From Agromyces sp. CF514 (lineage in GTDB: Bacteria; Actinomycetota; Actinomycetes; Actinomycetales; Microbacteriaceae), in contig NZ_FOZD01000001.1 of the NCBI RefSeq assembly GCF_900113185.1, positions 1,178,001-1,242,000 on the forward strand: a stretch of DNA of 64,000 bases, given 5' to 3'. Shown here piece by piece: positions 15,447 through 26,135 of this stretch. Both the position numbers and the translations under genes were made by a program. Positions within the stretch are counted from its first letter, which is position 1. Each line of letters begins with the position of its first letter. The notes beneath the pieces were generated by a model that was given only the letters and a program-made list of their open reading frames with translations, made no database searches and was not told the origin of the DNA.

Positions 15447-16244
15447 ATGGCGCCAGACATCCCCGGCATGACCGACATGCCAGCCCCGCAGTTCGTCATG
15501 AGCACCAACGGGCGTCGCATCGCGACGTACACGTGGGGCGACGACGACGCGCCGACCGTGCTGCTCGTGCACGGGTTCGCGTCGAGTGCGCGCGACAACT
15601 GGGTGATCACCGGATGGGTGCGCGACCTCACGCGCGCCGGGTACCGCGTGCTGGCCATCGACCAGCGCGGGCACGGAGCGAGCGACAAGCCGCACCTCGA
15701 CCTCGCCTACGTCATGGACCTCTTCGTCGAGGACGTCGTGACCGTGCTCGACACCTACCTGCTCGAGAACGTGCACTACATCGGCTACTCCCTCGGCGCG
15801 CGCGTCGGCTGGCAGGTCGCCGTCGTGCACCCCGAGCGCGTCGATCGGGCCGTGCTCGGCGGCATCCCCGACGGGCGCCCCCTCGCCCGGCTGCAGATCG
15901 ACCAGGCACGTGCCTACCTCGAACACGGCACGCCCGTCGAAGACGCGGTCACGCGCAACTACGTGATGCTCACCGAGCGCGTGCCGGGCAACGACCTCGG
16001 CGCCCTCATCGCGCTCGCCGAGGGCATGCGGCTGGGCGACGCCGATCCCGATGTCGCGAACCCGCCGCGGCAGCCCGTGCTCTTCGCCACGGGCAGCGAC
16101 GACGCGATCCTCGAACGCTCTCGCCTGCTCGCGGCCGCGACGCCCGGCAGCAGGTTCCTCGAGTTGCCGAGGCGCCACCACTTCAATGCGCCCGTCTCGC
16201 GGGAGTTCCGCCACGGCGCGATCGCCTTCCTCGACGAGGCCTAG
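15447..16244 (+). CDS. Alpha/beta-fold hydrolase
   Basis: 265 residues. Oxyanion strand LLVHGFASS, nucleophile Ser in GYSLGAR, an acidic residue in GSDDAI and a late His in RRHHFNAP form a plausible Ser-Asp-His triad. IDQRGHGASDKP is typical of the esterase/lactonase branch. There is no signal peptide, so it acts in the cytoplasm. It follows the fucose-type operon but has its own promoter-like CATGAT and no Shine-Dalgarno, so it is probably transcribed separately. Substrate unknown. Confidence 0.82.
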   Translation: MAPDIPGMTDMPAPQFVMSTNGRRIATYTWGDDDAPTVLLVHGFASSARDNWVITGWVRDLTRAGYRVLAIDQRGHGASDKPHLDLAYVMDLFVEDVVTVLDTYLLENVHYIGYSLGARVGWQVAVVHPERVDRAVLGGIPDGRPLARLQIDQARAYLEHGTPVEDAVTRNYVMLTERVPGNDLGALIALAEGMRLGDADPDVANPPRQPVLFATGSDDAILERSRLLAAATPGSRFLELPRRHHFNAPVSREFRHGAIAFLDEA

Positions 16245-16255
16245 AGCTCGGCGCT

Positions 16256-16311
16256 CTCGCGCTGTCGTTCTCGCGCTGTCGTTCGCGCGCTGCCGCTCGT
16301 GCGCTGCCGCT
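16256..16311 (+). repeat. Four 14-bp tandem repeats (CTCGCGCTGTCGTT type)
   Basis: Two perfect copies of CTCGCGCTGTCGTT (16256-16283) followed by two diverged copies (CGCGCGCTGCCGCT and CGTGCGCTGCCGCT), between the convergent alpha/beta hydrolase and YcaQ-like genes. No hairpin is obvious here. Confidence 0.85.
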
Positions 16312-16337
16312 CTCGCGCCGTGCGTCGGCGGCCCGGG

Positions 16338-17441
16338 TCAGCGCCCGGCGAAGACCGGCTCGAGTTCGAGCCAGGCGGCGAGATCGCGGATCTCGGCGTC
16401 GACGGCCGCCCGAGTGGCGCGATCGAACGGCTCGTCCTCGTGCACCGCATGCACGGTGAACGCGCCGGCCTTGCGGTCGGCCCGGGCGTCGAGCTTGCCC
16501 ACGAGTCGGTCGCCGTGCAGGATCGGCAGCGCGAAGTACCCCCACCGGCGCTTCGCCTCGGGCTTGTACATCTCGAGCGTGTACTCGAAGTCGAAGAGCT
16601 GCTGCGCCTTCACCCGGTCGTAGACCAGGCGGTCGAACGGAGAGAGCAGTGCGGTGCGGCCGGCGAAGCCCGATCGGACGGCGTCGAGCGCGGCGGGGTC
16701 GACGCGCCATTCGCCGGGCACCCCCTCGACCTCGGCAGGCTCACCGGCGGCGCCGACGTCGACGGGCTCGAGCGGCATCTTCGTGGACTTCGCCCTCGCG
16801 ATGCCGAGTGCGGTGAGTCGTCGGGCGTCGCGCTCGGCGGTCGCCTGCTCGAGCGTGAGGGCCGGCGGGGCATCGAACGACGGATGCACGCGACCGGCGA
16901 TCGTGAAGAGCCGCTCTCGCCCGCGGCGCCCCGTGATGGCGATCTCGCCCTGCATGGCGAGGCACTCGAGCATCCGGCCGACATTGCGGTTGTGGGTCCA
17001 ACCGGTCGACTGCCACGGCACGACGCTGGTGTCGTCGAGCTCGCGCGACGTCAACGGCTCGGGGGAGGCCTCGAATCGCTCCAGGATGTCGCGGCGGAAC
17101 GACGCGTTCTGCTCGAGCCACTCACGGGCCCTCGGCCAGGTCGGCCATTCGGCCATCTCGGCCCGGAACAGGGGGATGTCGCCGACCGGGCGCACGAGCG
17201 CATCGAACTCGAACAGCGTGCGGTCGTGCTCGACCGCACGGACGAGTTCGGCGGGGCGGTACTCCGAGCCGAGGCGGCTCCACGAGACGAGGTCGGCGTT
17301 CGGTGCGACCGCCGCGGTCGGGTCGACCTGCAGCAGGGTGAGGTGGTGCACCATGGCGACCAGGTCGGTCGGCCGATCGGCGGTGAGCAGCTGGGCGTGC
17401 ACCGCGACGCGTCGCGCCGTCGCCCGATCGAGCCGATGCAC
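16338..17441 (-). CDS. Winged-helix HTH_42 protein, YcaQ/AlkX-like DNA glycosylase
   Basis: 367 residues from GTG 17441. The family pattern is clear: ATARRVAVHAQLL at the start, then Q38-V-D40 in TLLQVDPTAAV, which matches the catalytic Q-x-D of YcaQ-type glycosylases that unhook DNA interstrand crosslinks. Further on are WPTWPRAREWLE, SPFDRLVYDR and the C-terminal WGYFALPILHGDRLVGKLD. No signal peptide. The upstream flavoenzyme gene ends only five bases before it, so both share a transcript. It could protect DNA against alkylating natural products, or do general repair. The biochemical role here is inferred from family. Confidence 0.82.
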   Translation of the reverse strand: MHRLDRATARRVAVHAQLLTADRPTDLVAMVHHLTLLQVDPTAAVAPNADLVSWSRLGSEYRPAELVRAVEHDRTLFEFDALVRPVGDIPLFRAEMAEWPTWPRAREWLEQNASFRRDILERFEASPEPLTSRELDDTSVVPWQSTGWTHNRNVGRMLECLAMQGEIAITGRRGRERLFTIAGRVHPSFDAPPALTLEQATAERDARRLTALGIARAKSTKMPLEPVDVGAAGEPAEVEGVPGEWRVDPAALDAVRSGFAGRTALLSPFDRLVYDRVKAQQLFDFEYTLEMYKPEAKRRWGYFALPILHGDRLVGKLDARADRKAGAFTVHAVHEDEPFDRATRAAVDAEIRDLAAWLELEPVFAGR

Positions 17442-17446
17442 GCCGG

Positions 17447-18808
17447 TCAGCCCGTGATCGCCCGGTTGCTCCGGATGACGCCCGACGGGTCGACCCGCTG
17501 CTTGACGGCGGCGAGCCGCTCGAGCACCTCGGGCGGATAGGCGAGGGAGAGCGGGCCGGGGCCGAGCATCGTCGGCACGCCGCCCGCCACGCCGTATCGT
17601 GCGTCGAGGTCGCGAAGCGGTTGAAGCGCCACCACGGGGTCGACGGCGGGCCCCATGAGCAGCACGCCCGCGTTCAGCAGCAGGGGTGCGTGCACCGCCC
17701 CGACCGCCGACAGCTCGGAGCCGAGCTCCTCGGCCGTCGCGCCGCCCATGGCCCGCAGGCCGGCGCGGGTCAGCCCGTGCGCAGCGCCTGCGAGGAACCC
17801 CTCGACGAAGGCGGCCGCGAAGCCGTCGTCGTCACTGCCGATCGAGGCGCCGAAATCGGCGGTCGGCATGGGGTCGGTCGGCTCGGCGGCGACGGCCGCG
17901 AGCGAACCGATGGTGAACGCCGTGAGCGAGTTCGCGATGGGCTCGGCGACGGCGAGCAGCCGTTCGGCGAGCGCCCGCCCCGATGCCTCGTCGCCGACGT
18001 GCACGAGGCCGACGGACGCGACGACGCGGCCGCGCAGGTGGGGCGGCATGACGGGCAGGTCGGGGAACTGCATCATGCCGACGTCGAGGCCGAGCTCGGG
18101 CACGTCGCGGGCGAGCGCGAACGCGGCCGAGATCACGGGCACCGCGCTCTCGGACGGGAACACCAGGCCTCCGCCGAAGAGCACGTCGGCCTCGAACAGT
18201 TCGAGCTCGATCGCCGTGACGACGCCGAAGAGCCCGCCGCCGCCGCGCAGCGCCCACGCGAGTTCGGCGTCGTCGGCGTCGGTGACGCGCCGCACCTCGC
18301 CCGATGCGTCGACGAGCTCGACCGCGACGATCGACCGGGCGGTGAGCCCGTGCAGGCGGCTGAACATCGAGTGCCCGCCGTTCAGGGCGAGGCCCACGAC
18401 GTTGACCTCGGGGTTCGACCCCGCGAGGCCGATGAGCCCGGTGCCGTCGAGCGCCTGCAGTGCGGCGCCCCAGTTCACACCGGCGCCGACCCGCAGCGTG
18501 CGGCCCTCGACGTCGACCGTGATCTCGTCGAACGCCGAAGGCCTGACGAGCAGGACGCCCTCGAGCGCGTCGGTCGCCCCGTGCCCGTTGGGCTGCGTCG
18601 TCACGCCGAGGCCCGTGGCGCGGGCGGTCGCGAGGATCGCCTGCACATCGGCGACGTCGGCCGGCGTCGCGACGGCGGCCGGCCGCTGGTCGACCCCCAG
18701 GTTCCACGGCGACCTCGCGGCGTCGTACTCGGGTTCGCCGGGCAGCACGAGCGTGCCGGTCAGGGTCGAGCGAAGGTCTTCGAGCGCGGTCGCGCGGGCA
18801 TCGGTCAT
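17447..18808 (-). CDS. FAD-linked oxidase, berberine-bridge-enzyme-like (PCMH/VAO fold)
   Basis: 453 residues from ATG 18808. The FAD-binding half shows RPAAVATPADVADVQ, TTQPNGHGATDALEG and LRGGGGLFGVVTAIELEL. In covalent flavoenzymes His is attached in the PxGxH region, here PNGHGA, so at least single covalent flavinylation is possible. The C-terminus ends in the usual VKQRVDPSGVIRSNRAI, a BBE-type tail. No signal peptide. It is co-transcribed with the YcaQ-like gene. The likely reaction is oxidation of an alcohol, sugar or alkaloid-like substrate with oxygen; substrate unknown. Confidence 0.82.
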   Translation of the reverse strand: MTDARATALEDLRSTLTGTLVLPGEPEYDAARSPWNLGVDQRPAAVATPADVADVQAILATARATGLGVTTQPNGHGATDALEGVLLVRPSAFDEITVDVEGRTLRVGAGVNWGAALQALDGTGLIGLAGSNPEVNVVGLALNGGHSMFSRLHGLTARSIVAVELVDASGEVRRVTDADDAELAWALRGGGGLFGVVTAIELELFEADVLFGGGLVFPSESAVPVISAAFALARDVPELGLDVGMMQFPDLPVMPPHLRGRVVASVGLVHVGDEASGRALAERLLAVAEPIANSLTAFTIGSLAAVAAEPTDPMPTADFGASIGSDDDGFAAAFVEGFLAGAAHGLTRAGLRAMGGATAEELGSELSAVGAVHAPLLLNAGVLLMGPAVDPVVALQPLRDLDARYGVAGGVPTMLGPGPLSLAYPPEVLERLAAVKQRVDPSGVIRSNRAITG

Positions 18809-19133
18809 CGGTGGAGCCCCTCTCGTCCGCCGCACACGTTACCCGCGGCATCCGACATCGTCACGGCCGGGCGTCGAGTGCGCGACAGGACGGGACGGGA
18901 CAGGACGGGAGGAGATTCGCGCCGGCGGAGGGCCGTTCTCGCCGAGGCGTCCTCCGCTCGCGCGAATCTCCTCCGCCGGCAGGGGAGAAGACGGCAGTGC
19001 GTGGCGGATGCCCCGGCGCCGCCGCCGAGCGACGGCACGTACGCTGGTGGGCGCCGCAACTTCGGCCCGCGGCATCCGCTCATCGAGATCGCCGCCGCCG
19101 CGACCGACGCGAGCCGCCACCGAGAGGACCCCC
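18809..19133. other. 325-bp divergent intergenic region with one large inverted repeat
   Basis: No gene is supported here. It contains degenerate GACGGGAC/AGGAC tandem copies (about 18885-18908), an inverted repeat (18908-18974), and a GAGAGGA ribosome site just before the ABC-F start at 19134. I see no clear promoter hexamers. Confidence 0.6.
18908..18974. repeat. Inverted repeat with 24-nt arms in a divergent promoter region
   Basis: Arms at 18908-18931 and 18951-18974 pair at 22 of 24 positions (core GGAGGAGATTCGCG), loop 19 nt. It lies between two divergent genes, so it is not a terminator. A mobile or regulatory palindrome is more likely. Confidence 0.8.
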
Positions 19134-20726
<1,593 letters not shown>

Positions 20727-20782
20727 GCGCGGGCCGTTCCTCGAAAACCCGCGATGGCGCTGGGTGAGAGCGCTCCACTACG

Positions 20783-23539
20783 GTGGTCAGCATCGACACG
20801 AGACCGTCCGCGCTCCTCGGCCGTGCCGGCGAGCGTGAGCGCCTCGCCGAGCTGGTCGGTTCGGCGCGCAACGGGCGCGGTTCGGCGCTGCTGATCCGCG
20901 GCGAGCCGGGCATCGGCAAGACGGCACTGCTCGACGAGGCCACGCGCGAGGTCGTCGGCGCGCGGGTGGTGCGCGCCCACGGCTTCGAGGCCGAGCAGGC
21001 GATGCCCTACGCGGCGCTGCAGCGGCTCGGCGCCCCGTTCACCGAGCTCGTCGAGTCGCTTCCGGAACGGCAGGCGGCGGCACTGCGCATCGCGGCGGGC
21101 GTCGACGACGGCCCGCCGCCCGACCGCTATCTCGTGGGGCTCGGCATGCTCTCGCTGCTCGCGGCGGCGGCCGAGCGGCAGCCGCTCGTGTGCGTGATCG
21201 ACGACGCGCACCTCGTCGACGTCGAGTCGCTCGAGGTGCTCGCGTTCGTGGGTCGTCGGCTCGAGGCCGAGTCCGTCGCACTGATGCTCGCGACGCGGCC
21301 CGACGCCCGGGTCGATGTCACGGCGGCCGGGGTCGCCGTGCTCGAGCTCGGCGGGCTCGACGGGCCCACGTCGGTGCAGCTGCTGAACCGGGCGGCCGAC
21401 GAACCGGTCGACCCGTACCTCGCGACGCGGTTCGCCGAGGAGACCGGCGGCAACCCGCTCGCGCTCATCGACCTCGGCCGGGAGTTCACCGCCCAGCAGC
21501 TCACCGATTCCTCGCTCGCGCTCGGGCCGGTGCCGATCGGCCTGCGCCTCGAGTCCACGTACCTGCGCAGGGTCGAGGCGCTGCCCGACCCGACCCGGCG
21601 CTGGCTCGGCATCGCGGCGGCCGAGTCCACGGGGCGCCCCGAACTCATCGACGAGGCGGCCGCGCGGCTCGGGGCGGGGGCGGATGCCGCGGGCCCGGCC
21701 GAGCTCGCCGGGCTCGTGTCGGTGCGTGAACGCGTGCGGTTCCGGCATCCGCTCGTTCGCGCGGCGGTCTACAACGCCATGCCCGCCGCGGAGCGACGCG
21801 AGGTGCACGCGATGCTGCGCGAGGTGGCCGACGCGCACGGGCGGCCCGATCTCGCGGTCTGGCATGCGGCTGCGGCCGCGGCGGGCGTCGACGACGCGGT
21901 CGCCGACCGCATGGAACTGGCGGCGGATGCCGCGGGCGGCCGCGGCGGCACCGCCTCACGAGCGCGCCTGCTCGCCGGGGCCGCCGACCTCACGACGCCC
22001 GGCCCCCTGCGCGACGCCCGGCTCATCGCGGCGGCCGAGGCCGCGGCGGCGGCCGGTGCCGCGCAGCTCGCGCTCGAGCTGCTCGATCGCATCGACCCGG
22101 CGACCGCCGACCCGGTCACCGAGGGCCGCCTGCTCCTGCTGCGTGCGATGCTCGCGCTGTTCGTGGCCGACGCCGAGGGGGTGCTCGGCGGCACGGCGAA
22201 CCTGCTGCGCGCCGCCGAGCTGTTCCACGGACTCGCGCCCGAGCTCGAGCAGCGTGCCCTCGTGCGGGCGTTCGAGGTCGAGCTGACGGCCGAGTGGGCG
22301 GTCGCGGGTGCGACGCTGCCCGAGCTCGGAGAGCGGCTCGCGGCCGGCGCCGACGTCGCCGACGGGCCGAGGTCGATCGCGTTGCGCGGCCTCGCGGCGC
22401 ACATCCTGCTGCCCTACGAGCAGGCGGTGCCGCCCATGCGCGCGGCCGTCGAGATGCTCGTGGCCTCCGACGACGCGCAACTGCTCGACCTCGGGTACTT
22501 CGGCATCGCGTTGACGATGGGCCTCTGGGACGAGCAGGCCTGCATCGACCTGCTCGAGCGCACCGCGTCCGCGGCTCGCGACACCGGCAACCTGCGCGTG
22601 CTCGACACGACCCTGTGGCTGCTCGGCGAGGTGGAGCTCGTGCGCGGCGACCCCGCGGCATCCGCTCGCTACGTCGAGGAGGTGCGCGAGCTCCGTCGCG
22701 CCATCGGCTACGACGCCGAGCAGGTCGTGAACGCCGCGGTGCTCGCCTGGGCCGGCGCGCCGGTCGAGGTCGTCGAGCAGGTGGCGCAGGGCACACTCGC
22801 CAGCGGGTTCGTCGGGGCGCACACGATCGCGATGACGGGCCTCAGCACGCGCGATCTCGCCGACGGACGACCGGATGCCGCGTACGCCCGCCTCGCGCCC
22901 ATGGTCGCGCGGGACTTCCTGCAGGTGACGTACCAGCAGCTTCCCGAGCTCGTCGAGGCGGGCGCGCGCAGTGGTCGCGGCGACGAGCCCGCCGTGCGCG
23001 ACGCCGCGGCCCGGCTGGCGCGGTTCGCCGAGGTGAGCGGCACGCCGTGGATCAGGGGCGTGTCGGCACGGGCCGCTGCGCTCCTCGCGGCCGACGCCGA
23101 CGCCGACGCGCTCTACCGCGAGGCGATCGGGTATCTCGCCGCGACCGGCTCTCGCGGCGAGCTCGGGCGCGCCCACCTCGTCTACGGCGAGTGGCTGCGA
23201 CGCGTGAAGCGCCGTCGTGATGCGCGCGAGCAGCTGCGCGTCGCGCTCGCGATCTTCGAACGGGTCGCGGCGCCCGCGTTCGCCGCACGCGCCCGTCGCG
23301 AGCTCGAGGCGACCGGCGAGCACGTCGTCGCCCACGTGCCGGGGGAGTCCACGGCCGACGCCCTCACCCCGCAGGAGGCGACGGTCGCCCGACTCGCCTC
23401 GGCGGGCCGCACGAACGCCGAGATCGGCGCCGAGCTGTTCATCAGCGCGAACACGGTCGACTACCACCTGCGCAAGGTGTTCCGGAAGCTCGGCATCACG
23501 TCGCGCCGCCAACTCGCGGAGCGGTATCCCGCGGGCTGA
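20783..23539 (+). CDS. LuxR-family LAL-type regulator with AAA/NACHT-like ATPase domain
   Basis: 918 residues. It has the classic LAL layout: an N-terminal Walker A GEPGIGKT (about 38-45), Walker B VCVIDDAHLVD, the GLDGPTSVQLL sensor-type region, a long helical TPR-like middle, and a C-terminal LuxR helix-turn-helix (DALTPQEATVARLASAGRTN, then SANTVDYHLRKVF). Such regulators bind ATP and an inducer and activate transcription. The only usual start codon is GTG 20783, which overlaps the -10-like TACGGT at 20779-20784. An ATC three codons later sits exactly where a leaderless start would be expected. The target is probably one of the nearby hydrolase genes or a distant operon. Confidence 0.88.
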   Translation: MVSIDTRPSALLGRAGERERLAELVGSARNGRGSALLIRGEPGIGKTALLDEATREVVGARVVRAHGFEAEQAMPYAALQRLGAPFTELVESLPERQAAALRIAAGVDDGPPPDRYLVGLGMLSLLAAAAERQPLVCVIDDAHLVDVESLEVLAFVGRRLEAESVALMLATRPDARVDVTAAGVAVLELGGLDGPTSVQLLNRAADEPVDPYLATRFAEETGGNPLALIDLGREFTAQQLTDSSLALGPVPIGLRLESTYLRRVEALPDPTRRWLGIAAAESTGRPELIDEAAARLGAGADAAGPAELAGLVSVRERVRFRHPLVRAAVYNAMPAAERREVHAMLREVADAHGRPDLAVWHAAAAAAGVDDAVADRMELAADAAGGRGGTASRARLLAGAADLTTPGPLRDARLIAAAEAAAAAGAAQLALELLDRIDPATADPVTEGRLLLLRAMLALFVADAEGVLGGTANLLRAAELFHGLAPELEQRALVRAFEVELTAEWAVAGATLPELGERLAAGADVADGPRSIALRGLAAHILLPYEQAVPPMRAAVEMLVASDDAQLLDLGYFGIALTMGLWDEQACIDLLERTASAARDTGNLRVLDTTLWLLGEVELVRGDPAASARYVEEVRELRRAIGYDAEQVVNAAVLAWAGAPVEVVEQVAQGTLASGFVGAHTIAMTGLSTRDLADGRPDAAYARLAPMVARDFLQVTYQQLPELVEAGARSGRGDEPAVRDAAARLARFAEVSGTPWIRGVSARAAALLAADADADALYREAIGYLAATGSRGELGRAHLVYGEWLRRVKRRRDAREQLRVALAIFERVAAPAFAARARRELEATGEHVVAHVPGESTADALTPQEATVARLASAGRTNAEIGAELFISANTVDYHLRKVFRKLGITSRRQLAERYPAG

Positions 23540-23700
23540 TCGAAGGCCTCGCGATGCCGCTGCGCGCCTCCTCGGCCGGCGGGTCCGCGCGTGACGACTC
23601 ATGACTACGCGCACCACGTGGTTCGGTGCCGTGCCGCCGCGCGCCAGCATCGAGGCATCCGCGAGTCGCACCCGCGAGTCGCCAGCAGGATGGAGGCGCC

Positions 23701-24525
23701 ATGCCCTACGTCACCGCCGATGACGGCGCGCAGATCTTCTACAAGGACTGGGGATCCGGCGGCACGCCCGTGCTGCTGAGTCACGGTTGGCCCCTCAACG
23801 CCGACGCGTGGGAGGCCGCCGCGCTGTTCCTCGCTGAGCACGGGCACCGCGCGATCGCGCACGACCGGCGCGGCCACGGGCGCTCGAGCCAGACGTGGAA
23901 CGGCAACGAGATGGACACCTACGCCGACGACCTTGCCTGCCTCATCGACGCCCTCGACCTCACCGACCTCACGCTCGTCGGGCACTCGACCGGCGGCGGC
24001 GAGATCGCGCACTACGTCGGCCGGCACGGGTCGGCCCGCGTGGCGAAGCTCGTGTTCGTCTCGGCGGTGCCGCCGCTCATGCTGGCCACCGACGACAACC
24101 CGGGCGGACTGCCGATCGCGGTGTTCGACGGCATCCGCGCAGGCGAGGCATCCGATCGCTCGCAGCTCTACCGCGACCTCGCCGACGGGCCGTTCTTCGG
24201 CAACAACCGCTCGGGCGACGTGTCGCAGGGCGTGCGCGACGCGTTCTGGCTGCAGAGCATGGCGTGCGGGCACCGGGCCGCCTACGAGTGCATCGCCGCC
24301 TTCTCGGCCACGGACTTCCGGCCCGACCTGGCCAAGATCGACGTGCCCACGCTCGTGATCCACGGCGACGACGACCAGATCGTGCCATTCGAGGTCGGCG
24401 GCGCGCGCTCGGCCGAGCTCGTCGACGGCGCCACCCTGCTCGTGTACGAGGGCGGCGCCCACGGCCTGCCCGACACCGCCCGCGACCGGCTGCACGCCGA
24501 CCTGCTCGCCTTCATCGACTCCTGA
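23701..24525 (+). CDS. Alpha/beta hydrolase, cofactor-free haloperoxidase/esterase type
   Basis: 274 residues from ATG 23701, after a GGAGG site. Motifs in order: [11 protein letters not shown] (oxyanion loop), [10 protein letters not shown], nucleophile Ser in GHSTGGGE, acid in HGDDDQIVP and His in GGAHGLPDT. The GHSTGGGE nucleophile elbow and [16 protein letters not shown] start are typical of non-haem chloroperoxidase/perhydrolase-like enzymes. Cytoplasmic. Separated by a palindrome hairpin from a second hydrolase gene. Natural substrate unknown. Confidence 0.88.
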   Translation: MPYVTADDGAQIFYKDWGSGGTPVLLSHGWPLNADAWEAAALFLAEHGHRAIAHDRRGHGRSSQTWNGNEMDTYADDLACLIDALDLTDLTLVGHSTGGGEIAHYVGRHGSARVAKLVFVSAVPPLMLATDDNPGGLPIAVFDGIRAGEASDRSQLYRDLADGPFFGNNRSGDVSQGVRDAFWLQSMACGHRAAYECIAAFSATDFRPDLAKIDVPTLVIHGDDDQIVPFEVGGARSAELVDGATLLVYEGGAHGLPDTARDRLHADLLAFIDS

Positions 24526-24530
24526 GCGAG

Positions 24531-24561
24531 CGGATGCCGCGGCGGCCGCCCGCGGCATCCG
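24531..24561. terminator. Hairpin made of CGGATGCCGCG / CGCGGCATCCG
   Basis: Eleven-bp perfect stem (24531-24541 with 24551-24561), loop of nine G/C bases, five bases after the stop of the hydrolase gene. Same arm sequence as the coding palindrome family; possible terminator between two same-direction genes. Confidence 0.65.
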
Positions 24562-24624
24562 TCCCGCTCCGCTCCCCGCACCCTCTCCGCCCGACCGCCT
24601 CACCGCCTCGAAAGGACACCGCTC

Positions 24625-25464
24625 ATGACCGACGACATCACCCCCGACGCCCCCGACACGATCGTGCTCGTGCACGGCCTCTGGATGACCCCGCGCAGTT
24701 GGCGCGGCTGGAAGGAGCGCTTCGAGGCCAAGGGATTCACGGTGCTCACGCCCGCCTACCCGGGGTTCGAGATCGAGGTCGAGGCCCTGCGCGAGCAGCC
24801 CGACCTCATCGCGAAGCTCACCGTGCCCGAGACCGTCGACCACATCGCCGCCCAGATCGAGGCGCTGCCGAAGCCGCCGATCATCATCGGGCATTCCTTC
24901 GGCGGCACCCTCACCCAACTGCTGCTGGCCCGCGGGCTCGGCGCGGCCGGCGTCGTCGTCGATTCGGCGCCCACCGAGGGCGTGCGCATGACGCCGCTGT
25001 CGCAGGCGAAGTCGCTGTTCCCGGCGCTGAAGAACCCCGCGAACCTCCACCGCGCGGTCGCGTTCACGCCGGAGGAGTTCCACTACGCATTCGCGAACAC
25101 GCTCTCGCGCGAGGACTCCGACGCCGTCTGGGAGGAGTTCGCGATCCCCGCCCCCGGCAACTGGATCTGGGCCTACGGGCTCATCGCGAACTTCAAGCCC
25201 GGCCACCAGGAGACGTGGGTCGACTACGCGAAGGACCGCGCGCCGCTCCTGTTCATCGGCGGCGAGAAGGACCACATCATGCCGCCGAGCGTGAACAAGT
25301 CGAACGCCAAGCACTACGCGAAGTCGCCCGCGCTCACCGAGTACGTGGAGTTCCCGGGCCGCTCGCACTGGATCTGCGCCGAGCCCGGCTGGGAGGAGGT
25401 CGCCGACCACGCCCTCGAATGGGCGCTCGCGAACGCCAGGTCGACCGTGGCGGCGAGCGCGTAG
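24625..25464 (+). CDS. Alpha/beta hydrolase
   Basis: 279 residues, with AAAGGA before ATG 24625. LVHGLWMTPRSW is the oxyanion segment, GHSFGGTL holds the nucleophile Ser, GEKDHIMPP the acid and GRSHWICAEPGW the His. The LWMTPRSWRGW opening and lid region (FHYAFANTLS) match a common actinobacterial group of small esterase-like hydrolases. No signal sequence. It runs in the same direction as the preceding hydrolase but a hairpin lies between them. Substrate unknown. Confidence 0.85.
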   Translation: MTDDITPDAPDTIVLVHGLWMTPRSWRGWKERFEAKGFTVLTPAYPGFEIEVEALREQPDLIAKLTVPETVDHIAAQIEALPKPPIIIGHSFGGTLTQLLLARGLGAAGVVVDSAPTEGVRMTPLSQAKSLFPALKNPANLHRAVAFTPEEFHYAFANTLSREDSDAVWEEFAIPAPGNWIWAYGLIANFKPGHQETWVDYAKDRAPLLFIGGEKDHIMPPSVNKSNAKHYAKSPALTEYVEFPGRSHWICAEPGWEEVADHALEWALANARSTVAASA

Positions 25465-25485
25465 CGGCGAGCTCGCGCGGGCCGC

Positions 25486-26049
25486 TCAGGACTCCGGGCG
25501 GCCCACGCTTCCGGTCTCTGCGCCGGCGCTGCCGGCGACTGCGCCCGCGCCGCCGGACTCTCGACGAGCCTGCTCCTCACGCAGGAACGCGAGCAGCTCC
25601 TGGATCATCGCCGTCTGCTCGAGGTTGGTCTTGCGCAGTTCGGCGATGTCGGCCGCGGCCGCGACGTTCGTGTCGTAGTCGTGCTGCGCGAGGGCGGCCG
25701 AGAGCGCATCCTGCCGTTTCGCCGCGATGAGCAGGATCGCGCCCTGCAGGCCAGCGAGCATGCTCAGGAACAGGTTCAGCAGGATGAACGGGTAGACGTC
25801 CCACGCCACGCCGTCGATCGTGTTCAGGATCGCCCACACGACCATGAACACGATGAAGGTGGCGACGAACGCCCAACTGCCCATGCCGTTCCGAAGCGCG
25901 TCGGCGGCGCGTTCGCCGAACCGTCGACGTTGCTCGGCGAGGTCGTGCCAGTTGACGAGGGGGCGCGTCGTCGCGATCGACGTCGCATGTTCGCCGGCCT
26001 TCCGGCTCTGCTCCGCAAGGGCATCCGGGTTCGCGTTCGTTCGCTCCAT
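25486..26049 (-). CDS. DUF1003 membrane protein
   Basis: 187 residues. The DUF1003 core is at 45-130: ERAADALRNGMGSWAF, a first membrane helix FVATFIVFMVVWAIL, then WDVYPFILLNLFLSMLAGLQGAILLIA as the second, followed by KRQDALSAALAQHDYDTN. The tail is acidic and low-complexity, rich in G, A and S. Members are two-helix inner-membrane proteins of unknown role, sometimes linked to ion or metal homeostasis. Convergent with the hydrolase gene and divergent from the CPBP protease. Confidence 0.85.
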   Translation of the reverse strand: MERTNANPDALAEQSRKAGEHATSIATTRPLVNWHDLAEQRRRFGERAADALRNGMGSWAFVATFIVFMVVWAILNTIDGVAWDVYPFILLNLFLSMLAGLQGAILLIAAKRQDALSAALAQHDYDTNVAAAADIAELRKTNLEQTAMIQELLAFLREEQARRESGGAGAVAGSAGAETGSVGRPES

Positions 26050-26135
26050 GCCACGAGCGTAGGCGCGCCGCTCCGGCCATTGCCCTCACGCGCGCCGGCC
26101 GAGATGATGGGCCCACCGCAACCGGAGGGGATCCC

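Noticed and set aside
16256..16311. Possible direct-repeat origin or iteron
   Set aside because: Only four short G/C-rich copies between convergent genes, no AT-rich region and no replication gene.
17655..19133. In-frame upstream extension of the ABC-F gene by about 490 codons
   Set aside because: It runs antisense through the flavoenzyme gene, has no start signal near its beginning and no conserved sequence; GTG 19134 has a good ribosome site.
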